64,000 nucleotides of DNA from the NCBI GenBank assembly GCA_963934855.1, contig CAWWAC010000001.1, positions 186,001 through 250,000 on the forward strand, read 5' to 3'. This DNA comes from MAG-120531 sp963934855 (GTDB taxonomy: Bacteria; Bacteroidota; Bacteroidia; Flavobacteriales; Flavobacteriaceae). The notes under the pieces are model-generated. The model had not been told where the DNA came from and made no database searches. It saw only the letters and a list, made by a program, of their open reading frames with translations. The translations under genes and the position numbers were made by a program. This document shows, one piece after another, positions 34,612 through 41,189 of this stretch; position 1 is the stretch's first letter, and every line of letters begins with the position of its first letter.

Positions 34612-35997
34612 ATGAAAAGAACATTTCTTTTTCTTTTATGGCTCATTACAAACAGTTGCGGTGTCATAGACAAAAGTCCTGCTTCTATTTATTTTGCTGG
34701 ACAAATTGTAAACCCTACAAGCCCTTATGTGGTCTTATACAAAGACGATCAAATCATAGATTCTGCCAGACTTGACAAACAAAACAGGTTTAAGATTAAT
34801 TTTAAAACAAATACAGAAGGATTGTATCACTTTGATCACAATCCACAATTTCATTATGTTTACCTTGAAAAGGGAGACAGTCTTACTCTAAGGTTAAATA
34901 CCGTTGATTTTGATGAATCTATGGCCTTTTCTGGTAAGGGTGAAGAAATAAACAACTTTATTGTTGAGCTCTTTTTGGCCAATGAAGAGGATGAAAAAAT
35001 TATAGATCAATATTTTCAATTAGAACCCAAGCTTTTCAATGAAAAAATTGAGACTCTAAGAAAATCAAAAATAAATCAATTATCATCACTCTTAGAGGAA
35101 GTAAACCTTTCTGACCGAGCAACTGCTCTTATAAACGCTACCATAGATTACAATGCGTTTATTTATAAGGAAAAATATCCCTTTTATCATAAAATAGCAG
35201 CACATGAAGAGACGCTTCACAACTTACCAAACAACTTTTATGACTACAGAAAAAAACTAAGCCTTAACAATAAGGATCTGATTTATTTTAGACCCTATTA
35301 CAACTTTATGAAATACCATCTAAGCAACTTAGCTTATATGCAATGTAACAAACAGTGTGGGCAAGAAATAAGCAATTCAGACGCAGTTCATTTTAATGAA
35401 CACAAATTAAAACTCATTGACAGTTTAATACAAGAGAAAAAACTAAAAGACAATCTTTACAGAAATGTGGTTATTCACTACTTACTCAAAATAAAAGATA
35501 GTCCAGAAAATACAGAAAGATTTATAACGTTTTTTAGGCAATACAATCCAAATAATAGCCATATGCAAGAAATTACTAGTCTGTATAAGGATATTAGTAA
35601 TTTACAGCCTAATAACAAACTTCCTGCTGTGGTATTAATTAATACTAATGGAAACCCAATAAACTTGACATCTATTGCTCAGAACAAACGAGCTGTATTT
35701 TATTTTTGGAGTGGTCAATATGAAACTCATTTTACTAATATTCAGAAGCAACTTCTGCTGTTGACAAAACAATATCCTGAATTTACCTTTATTGGAATTA
35801 ATACAGACACTGAGTACAATGAATGGCAAAAAATAATTTTAACCCAGGGCTTAATAAAAGAGAATCAATTTAGATCTGAAGATTATGAGTTACTAAAAAA
35901 CACCCTAGTAATAGATCACCTTAATAAAGCAATTATTACAAATAAGGGTGTAATAGTAAATGCATTTGCAGATTTATACAATCTAAAAAATCAATAA
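34612..35997 (+). CDS. TlpA-like thioredoxin-fold lipoprotein without CxxC, 461 aa
   Basis: Signal with lipobox-like cysteine (LITNSC, Cys16). Residues about 20-110 form a beta-rich domain resembling DUF4369 of Bacteroidota TlpA proteins (IYFAGQIVNPTSPYVVLYKDDQ, DSLTLRLN), then a helical middle. The C-terminal part (about 340-455) looks like the thioredoxin/AhpC-TSA fold (KLPAVVLINTNGNPINL, AVFYFWSGQYETHF, FTFIGINTDTEY). Where redox members have WCxxC this protein has WSGQYE, so it cannot be a disulfide reductase. Probably on the periplasmic side of the outer or inner membrane. Function unknown. Its stop is four bases from the convergent transaldolase stop. Confidence 0.8.
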   Translation: MKRTFLFLLWLITNSCGVIDKSPASIYFAGQIVNPTSPYVVLYKDDQIIDSARLDKQNRFKINFKTNTEGLYHFDHNPQFHYVYLEKGDSLTLRLNTVDFDESMAFSGKGEEINNFIVELFLANEEDEKIIDQYFQLEPKLFNEKIETLRKSKINQLSSLLEEVNLSDRATALINATIDYNAFIYKEKYPFYHKIAAHEETLHNLPNNFYDYRKKLSLNNKDLIYFRPYYNFMKYHLSNLAYMQCNKQCGQEISNSDAVHFNEHKLKLIDSLIQEKKLKDNLYRNVVIHYLLKIKDSPENTERFITFFRQYNPNNSHMQEITSLYKDISNLQPNNKLPAVVLINTNGNPINLTSIAQNKRAVFYFWSGQYETHFTNIQKQLLLLTKQYPEFTFIGINTDTEYNEWQKIILTQGLIKENQFRSEDYELLKNTLVIDHLNKAIITNKGVIVNAFADLYNLKNQ

Positions 35998-36001
35998 AAA
36001 C

Positions 36002-36655
36002 TTAATTTCCTTTTTTGTGATCTTCTAAAAACTTGGCTAAACCCATGTCTGTAAGCGGATGACTTAGCAGACCTTCAATTGAAGATAAAGGCCCTGTCAT
36101 AACGTCTGCTCCAATTTTCGCACAATCAATAATATGCATGGTATGGCGTACAGAGGCAGCTAAAATTTGTGTTTCATAAGCATAGTTGTCATATACTTGT
36201 CTGATTTCTGCTATTAAGTGTAGACCATCTGTAGAAATATCATCTAATCTTCCTATAAAAGGAGACACATAAGTAGCACCAGCTTTAGCTGCTAATAAGG
36301 CTTGTCCTACAGAAAAAACCAGCGTACAATTTGTTCTAATACCTTTATCTGAAAAATATTTAATAGCTTTAATTCCTTCTTTAATCATAGGAATCTTTAC
36401 TACAATTTGAGGGTGTAATGCAGCAAGTACTTCTCCTTCTTTTATCATCCCTTCTAGGTCTGTTGAGATTACTTCTGCAGAAACATCTCCAGTAACAATT
36501 TCACAAATAGCTACATAATGCTTTAAAATATTATTTTTGCCTGTAATCCCTTCTTTTGCCATAAGGGATGGATTGGTGGTTACTCCGTCTAGAATTCCTA
36601 AATCTTGAGCTTCTTTGATATGGCTTAAATTGGCTGTGTCAATAAAAAATTTCAT
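36002..36655 (-). CDS. Transaldolase, small (FSA/TalC-like) type, 217 aa
   Basis: Class I aldolase of the short transaldolase family, linking the pentose phosphate pathway and glycolysis. MKFFIDTANLSHIKEAQDLGILDGVTTNPSLMAKEG is the typical opening; the Schiff-base lysine is in IVVKIPMIKEG near 88, with NCTLVFSVGQALLAAKAGATYVSPFIGRLDD near 110-140 and the AASVRH segment near 170. Whether it is a true transaldolase or a fructose-6-phosphate aldolase cannot be decided by eye; in Bacteroidota this size is normally annotated as transaldolase. Confidence 0.9.
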   Translation of the reverse strand: MKFFIDTANLSHIKEAQDLGILDGVTTNPSLMAKEGITGKNNILKHYVAICEIVTGDVSAEVISTDLEGMIKEGEVLAALHPQIVVKIPMIKEGIKAIKYFSDKGIRTNCTLVFSVGQALLAAKAGATYVSPFIGRLDDISTDGLHLIAEIRQVYDNYAYETQILAASVRHTMHIIDCAKIGADVMTGPLSSIEGLLSHPLTDMGLAKFLEDHKKGN

Positions 36656-36723
36656 AAGATACTTTGTTTTAAATAAATGTGTTAGACGTATCGGCCAAAG
36701 GCCAAAGCATGGCTATTTCTAGA

Positions 36724-37536
36724 TTACAAATGATAGTGTTTGGCTAAAATTCGCTCAAACATTTTACTGGGGAGTACTTTTTTCAGTAAGAGGGATAAGC
36801 GCTGCAAAGGGCTACCAACAACGTAATGAATTTTAGGGTTTTTTGCATTCATTATTTTAAAAACAGCACGTGCTACCTCTATAGGATCTGATCCTGATAA
36901 AACATCTGCATTCATCTGATTTAAATTTTCCTCGTATAAGGGGTGATAAGGTGATGCTATATCTGACTTTACATGAAAACGTCCAGCAGCTATATTGGTT
37001 GCAAAATCTCCAGGAGCTAAGCTACAACATTTAATTCCAAATTTTTTAAGCTCCAGGTTGTAGCTTTCGGTAACCAAGCTCAATGCCGCTTTAGAGGCAG
37101 AATAAATTCCTCTAAATGGAAGGCCCATAGCCCCTGCTATGGAGGTGATGTTTATAATCAAACCCTCTTTGCTATTCCTCATAGAAGGAAGAACCGATTG
37201 AATGACGCGTATAGGACCCTTAAAATTTGTATTAAAACAGTGGTCTATCTCACTAAGTGGTGTCTCTTCTAATGGCCCTGTAATACCTATACCAGCATTA
37301 TTAATAAGTACATCAATCCTACCAGATTTTTTAATAATATGGTCTACAGCCGCCTGAATGGTTTCTGGCTTTGAAACATCAAGGCTGAGTAAGCTAAAGC
37401 TTTTAAATTCTTTGTAATTTTCTGCATTTCTAGAGGTGCCATATACCTTACATCCTTTTTGGGTAAGGTAAATGCCTATTGATTTTCCTATGCCGGAAGA
37501 AGCGCCTGTAATGAGAACTATGGGAAAAGGTTTCAT
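36724..37536 (-). CDS. Short-chain dehydrogenase/reductase, 270 aa
   Basis: Classical SDR. Cofactor loop TGASSGIGKSIG at 10-21, NNAGIG near 88, catalytic Ser in INITSIAGAMG near 140, and YSASKAAL near 155 (YxxxK). After the core, a C-terminal extension ends PSKMFERILAKHYHL. The pattern resembles the retinol-dehydrogenase-like SDRs of Bacteroidota; the substrate is unknown. The SRP RNA gene lies directly upstream on the same strand with a T-rich stretch between them. Confidence 0.87.
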   Translation of the reverse strand: MKPFPIVLITGASSGIGKSIGIYLTQKGCKVYGTSRNAENYKEFKSFSLLSLDVSKPETIQAAVDHIIKKSGRIDVLINNAGIGITGPLEETPLSEIDHCFNTNFKGPIRVIQSVLPSMRNSKEGLIINITSIAGAMGLPFRGIYSASKAALSLVTESYNLELKKFGIKCCSLAPGDFATNIAAGRFHVKSDIASPYHPLYEENLNQMNADVLSGSDPIEVARAVFKIMNAKNPKIHYVVGSPLQRLSLLLKKVLPSKMFERILAKHYHL

Positions 37537-37567
37537 ATGTGAATAAAAAACAAAGAAACAAAAAAAA

Positions 37568-37663
37568 GGGCAAGCTACCTACATCGCACCGCTACAACCA
37601 CATACCCTTGCTGTGTTCCCACCCTGGGAGATTCTGCAGGAGCTGGTCGTATAGGACTTGCCC
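37568..37663 (-). ncRNA. ffs: Signal recognition particle RNA, small bacterial type
   Basis: The minus strand begins GGGCAAGTCC and ends GTAGCTTGCCC, so the ends pair. The conserved domain IV tip is clear: CAGGGUG, GGAA tetraloop (37616-37619), CAC, then AGCA (37609-37612) and AGGG, matching the Ffh-binding core (CAGGnnn GGAA nnnAGCAnnnAGG). The 3' arm contains the usual GATGTAGGTAGC. A run of T follows after the 3' end and a good promoter precedes the 5' end. About 96 nt, the 4.5S size. The RNA pairs with Ffh for membrane-protein targeting. Confidence 0.93.
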
Positions 37664-37666
37664 ATA

Positions 37667-37697
37667 CAAATATAAGGAAACCTTAAAGCTTTCCGAA
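37667..37697 (-). promoter_or_regulatory. Promoter of the SRP RNA gene
   Basis: Minus strand TTCG (37697-37694), 19-base spacer, then TATATTTG (37674-37667). Transcription four bases downstream gives the mature GGGC 5' end exactly, which anchors how this organism's -7 boxes relate to starts. Confidence 0.65.
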
Positions 37698-37762
37698 TTT
37701 TTTAAAGATGATTTTACCATCTAATTTTTAATAGATACCTTGTAGAAACTTTTCAAAACTAT

Positions 37763-38803
37763 ATGAAATTTCATAAGATATTATTAGTCAGTTTATTAAG
37801 TGTTTTATTTATGGGCTGTGGGGGTTCAAATAAAAACACTGCCCCTTTTGTGCTAAAGCTAGAGTCTAAAAACAATCATATTAAAAATGGAGACTGGGTT
37901 ACTTACGCTATTATTAACAAAAGTGATGTAGCTCCAGACAGCTTAGTTTTTAAAATAGATGGAAAGGTGCTTGTCAACCAAGTAGATAGTGTTTCTATAG
38001 ACGTTAATTCTTTAGGAAACAAAACAATAGAGGTGGCTATTAAATTTAAAGATGGCCAATATAAAATAAGTGAAAAAATTCAGGTATTTGCCAAAACACC
38101 TCCTAGTTTATACACTTATAAAATTTTAAATACTTACCCTCATGACCGCAATGCCTATACACAAGGATTGGAATTTTACAATGACACTTTGTATGAAAGT
38201 ACAGGCTTAAAAGGTTTTTCTTCATTGAGAAAGCTCAATTATAAAACGGGAGAAATACTAAAAAAGATTTCATTGCCAGATCCTATTTTTGGAGAAGGTA
38301 TTAGTATTCTTAACAACAAAATATATATGCTTTCTTGGCAAAGTGGCAAAGGCTTTGTTTTTGATCTCAATACTTTTGAGCAAATTTCTCAATTTACTTA
38401 TGGACAAAGCAAAGAAGGCTGGGGATTGTGTAATGACGGATCTAAGCTTTTTAAAAGCGATGGCTCTCAAAAAATATGGACTTTAGATCCAATAAGTTTA
38501 AAAGAATTAGACCATATAGAACTAGTCACCCATAAAGGTTTTTTTAAAGATACTAATGAACTAGAGTATGTAGATGGTTACATCTATGCAAATGTGTACC
38601 AAAAAGAAAGCGTCATGATAATAAATGCTAGTTCAGGGGCTATTGAAGGAGTAGTGAATTTTTCTGGGCTAAAAAAGTTAGTGACTCAGCATTCAGAAGT
38701 TGATGTATTAAATGGGATTGCATACCATCCTGGAAGAAAGACATTTTTTGTCACAGGAAAAAAATGGGATAAATTATTTGAAGTGAGTTTAGAAAAAAAA
38801 TAA
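37763..38803 (+). CDS. Glutaminyl-peptide cyclotransferase, lipoprotein, 346 aa
   Basis: Plant-type glutaminyl cyclase (beta-propeller, glutamine cyclotransferase family), which forms N-terminal pyroglutamate on exported peptides. Lipoprotein signal LLSVLFMGCGG with Cys19. Residues about 28-110 look like an Ig-like beta domain (FKIDGKVLVNQVDSVSIDV), then the propeller begins at YKILNTYPHDRNAYTQGLEF with the family hallmarks LYESTGLKG, INELEY-like TNELEYVDGYIYANVY and LNGIAYHP. It overlaps the next gene by one base (TAATG), so the two are coupled. Confidence 0.9.
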   Translation: MKFHKILLVSLLSVLFMGCGGSNKNTAPFVLKLESKNNHIKNGDWVTYAIINKSDVAPDSLVFKIDGKVLVNQVDSVSIDVNSLGNKTIEVAIKFKDGQYKISEKIQVFAKTPPSLYTYKILNTYPHDRNAYTQGLEFYNDTLYESTGLKGFSSLRKLNYKTGEILKKISLPDPIFGEGISILNNKIYMLSWQSGKGFVFDLNTFEQISQFTYGQSKEGWGLCNDGSKLFKSDGSQKIWTLDPISLKELDHIELVTHKGFFKDTNELEYVDGYIYANVYQKESVMIINASSGAIEGVVNFSGLKKLVTQHSEVDVLNGIAYHPGRKTFFVTGKKWDKLFEVSLEKK

Positions 38804-39186
38804 TGTTTGAAATTAATATAAAAGTATCTACTCAAGATTTAGATCAATTAAACCACGTCAATAATGTAAGGTATGTGCATTGGGTTCAAGAAATTGCAGC
38901 TTTACACTGGAACACAAAAGCTCCTGCAGACATGATTAAAAAATGGGTATGGGTAGTTACAAAACATTGTATTGAGTACCACAAAGCCGCTGTGCTAGGT
39001 GATAAATTAAAGCTAAAAACCTATATTAAAAATTCTTCCGGTGCTATGGCCACCAGAGTAGTGAAGTTTTACTTAAATGATTTAGAAATTCCAATTGTAG
39101 TTTCTGAGACTGATTGGTGTTTATTAGATTCATTTAGTTTTAAACCAAAGAGAATTCCCTTAAATGTGTCTGACGTATTTCTTTAG
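38803..39186 (+). CDS. Acyl-CoA thioesterase, 4HBT hotdog type, 127 aa
   Basis: Hotdog fold with the YbgC/4-hydroxybenzoyl-CoA thioesterase signature: STQDLDQLNHVNNVRYVHWVQE at about 8-29, containing the catalytic Asp and the NHVNN segment. The C-terminal strands (ETDWCLLDSFSFKPKRIP) complete the fold. ATG overlaps the stop of the glutaminyl cyclase gene. Substrate acyl group unknown; a housekeeping acyl-CoA or acyl-ACP clearing role is the default. Confidence 0.87.
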   Translation: MFEINIKVSTQDLDQLNHVNNVRYVHWVQEIAALHWNTKAPADMIKKWVWVVTKHCIEYHKAAVLGDKLKLKTYIKNSSGAMATRVVKFYLNDLEIPIVVSETDWCLLDSFSFKPKRIPLNVSDVFL

Positions 39187-39202
39187 TTAGGTATGTAAAA
39201 TT

Positions 39203-39235
39203 AAAAGGGGCTTTTCATTCAAATAACCCCTCTTT
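39203..39235. terminator. Weak hairpin between convergent thioesterase and glyA
   Basis: AGGGG (39206-39210) pairs with CCCCT (39227-39231) over a 16-base AT-rich loop, followed by CTTTAAT. Short stem, placed where a terminator is expected. Confidence 0.3.
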
Positions 39236-39254
39236 AATCTGTACTAAATAACTC

Positions 39255-40529
39255 TTATACGTTAAAAAGAGGCCTATGAGACATAAGTGCATTTACCCCT
39301 TTTCTTACTTCTTCTAATACCGCCTCATCTTCTGGATTACAAATCACCCTATCTACTAAATCTACAATGATTTGCATGTCTGATTCTTTTAAACCTCTAG
39401 TAGTAATAGCTGCTGTTCCAAAACGAATTCCAGAAGTGACAAAAGGTGATTTATCATCAAAAGGTACCATATTTTTGTTGGCTGTAATATCTGCTTGAAC
39501 TAGGGCAAATTCTGCTAGTTTACCAGTAATACCTTTATTTCTTAGATCTATAAGCATCATGTGGTTGTCTGTGCCTCCAGAAATAATTTCATAATCTTTT
39601 GCTACAAAGGCAGCTGCCATGGCGGCTGCATTCTTTTTAACCTGTAACATATAATGTAAAAATTCATCTGTGAGTGCCTCTCCAAAAGCAATAGCTTTTG
39701 CTGCTATAATGTGCTCTAATGGCCCTCCCTGAATTCCAGGAAAAACAGCAAGGTCCAATAAAGCAGACATTTTTCTAAGAGAACCATCTTTTAAGGTAAT
39801 GCCAAAAGGGTTGTCAAAATCTTTTCCCATTAAAATTAAACCTCCTCTAGGTCCTCTGAGAGTCTTGTGAGTTGTAGTGGTTACTATATGAGCATGCGGA
39901 ATTGGGTCATTTAAAATTCCCTTGGCTATTAAACCTGAAGGGTGAGAAATATCTGCTAACAATAAAGCACCTACCTTGTCTGCTATTGCTCTAAATCTTT
40001 TAAAATCTATATCTCTAGAATAGGCAGAAGCTCCTGCAATAATAAGTTTGGGTTGCTCTTTTATGGCTATTTCTTCAATTTTATCATAGTTTAATAAACC
40101 TGTCTCTTTTTCTACTCCGTAAAAAGTAGGATTGTAAAGACGTCCTGAAAAATTAACAGGGGAACCATGGGTAAGGTGCCCTCCATGAGATAAATCAAAA
40201 CCTAATATAGTATCTCCTGGCTTTAAACAGGCGTGATAAACAGCTGCATTTGCCTGTGAACCGGAATGTGGTTGCACATTAGCGTAGTCTGCTCCAAATA
40301 ATTCTTTAGCCCTATCTATTGCAATTTGCTCTACTTGATCTACTATTTCACATCCACCGTAATATCGCTTCCCTGGGTAACCTTCTGCATATTTATTAGT
40401 TAAAACAGATCCTGCTGCTTCCATGACCTGTGGGCTAGTGAAGTTTTCAGATGCAATAAGTTCTAAGCCTTCTTTTTGTCTGGCTTCTTCATCTTTAATT
40501 AAATCAAATATTAACTGATCACGTTGCAT
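39255..40529 (-). CDS. glyA: Serine hydroxymethyltransferase
   Basis: PLP enzyme that interconverts serine and glycine with tetrahydrofolate, the main one-carbon source. The start is ATG 40529 (MQRDQLIFDLIKDEEARQ); upstream residues read through the promoter. Key segments: IASENFTSPQV near 24, HSGSQANAAVY near 85, LADISHPSGLIA near 190 and VTTTTHKTLRGPRGG near 215 with the PLP lysine. 424 aa, normal. Together with sdaA it shares the serine pool, though the genes are unlinked. No glycine riboswitch is seen upstream. Confidence 0.96.
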   Translation of the reverse strand: MQRDQLIFDLIKDEEARQKEGLELIASENFTSPQVMEAAGSVLTNKYAEGYPGKRYYGGCEIVDQVEQIAIDRAKELFGADYANVQPHSGSQANAAVYHACLKPGDTILGFDLSHGGHLTHGSPVNFSGRLYNPTFYGVEKETGLLNYDKIEEIAIKEQPKLIIAGASAYSRDIDFKRFRAIADKVGALLLADISHPSGLIAKGILNDPIPHAHIVTTTTHKTLRGPRGGLILMGKDFDNPFGITLKDGSLRKMSALLDLAVFPGIQGGPLEHIIAAKAIAFGEALTDEFLHYMLQVKKNAAAMAAAFVAKDYEIISGGTDNHMMLIDLRNKGITGKLAEFALVQADITANKNMVPFDDKSPFVTSGIRFGTAAITTRGLKESDMQIIVDLVDRVICNPEDEAVLEEVRKGVNALMSHRPLFNV

Positions 40530-40554
40530 ATTATGCGGTTTAAAAATTGAATTA

Positions 40555-40562
40555 CAAAAATA
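40555..40562 (-). promoter_or_regulatory. -7 box for glyA
   Basis: Minus strand TATTTTTG fits TAnnTTTG, 25 bases before the glyA ATG; a second TATTTG-like element adjoins it upstream. Confidence 0.45.
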
Positions 40563-40633
40563 CAAATACAAGACTTATTTAACTGCTAGAAACTGGCAAA
40601 AATTTAATTGATTTATTAAATTTTAATGAACAA

Positions 40634-41035
40634 TTAAATAAAATCTAAAATGTTGGCTTGCAAAATTTCATAATGAGAATAATGAGCCACTACGCCTCCA
40701 TCTTTAATTAACAATAGTTGAGGAGACTGGTGCTGCACACCTAATACTGCAGAAACTTCATTTGAAATAGTTCTGTTAGCCAATAGATCTAACAAATAAT
40801 AGGCAGCCTTGTCCTGGTTCATTATATGTGCTTGCTGAAACTTTCTTAAAACCATGCTGCTAATACCACAGCTGGTAGAATGTTTGTAAATGACTTGTAA
40901 GGTCTCTTCTGACTTTTCTAAAATCTCTTTTAAGATCTGGCCGGTCTCAATAGCTATCCAAACAAATTCTTTATTTTTCTCAATAGAGAATTCCTTGGAA
41001 GCGCTTTCTTTAAAAAACTTATCAAATAATTTCAT
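40634..41035 (-). CDS. ytxJ: YtxJ-type monothiol bacilliredoxin, 133 aa
   Basis: Thioredoxin-fold protein of the YtxJ/BrxC class linked to bacillithiol. The active-site segment is YKHSTSCGISSMVL with Cys56, a single cysteine in the TxCGIS context, followed by YYLLDLLANRTISNEVSAVLGVQHQSPQLLLI with the cis-proline. 133 aa, no signal peptide, cytoplasmic. It would reduce bacillithiol-protein mixed disulfides, which implies that the organism makes bacillithiol or a similar thiol. Divergent from clpB. Confidence 0.87.
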   Translation of the reverse strand: MKLFDKFFKESASKEFSIEKNKEFVWIAIETGQILKEILEKSEETLQVIYKHSTSCGISSMVLRKFQQAHIMNQDKAAYYLLDLLANRTISNEVSAVLGVQHQSPQLLLIKDGGVVAHYSHYEILQANILDFI

Positions 41036-41114
41036 TGTTTATCTTTTTAATAACAATTGGCGTAAAAACTAAAAGTAAAAAACTGACTAAGTGTCTTGTT
41101 ATCAGACTATTTAA

Positions 41115-41129
41115 CAGACATTATGTCTG
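41115..41129. promoter_or_regulatory. 15-base palindrome in the ytxJ-clpB intergenic region
   Basis: CAGACAT-T-ATGTCTG has perfect 7-base arms around one central base, 60 bases before the clpB ATG and 80 before ytxJ. Its size and position suggest a dimeric regulator's operator. It has no T-run, so it is not a terminator. Confidence 0.4.
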
Positions 41130-41189
41130 CTACAGTATTTTGGCTGATATTTTGTTTTTACAAAGATAAGAATCCCTAAAATATAAAAC

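Noticed and set aside
36690..36715. GGCCAAAGGCC small palindrome between SDR and transaldolase
   Set aside because: Four-base arms and no T-run; too weak for a terminator or operator call.
40530..40633. Possible glycine or SAM-type riboswitch upstream of glyA
   Set aside because: The 100-base gap is AT-rich, shows no aptamer-like helices, and the -7 box sits only 25 bases from the ATG.
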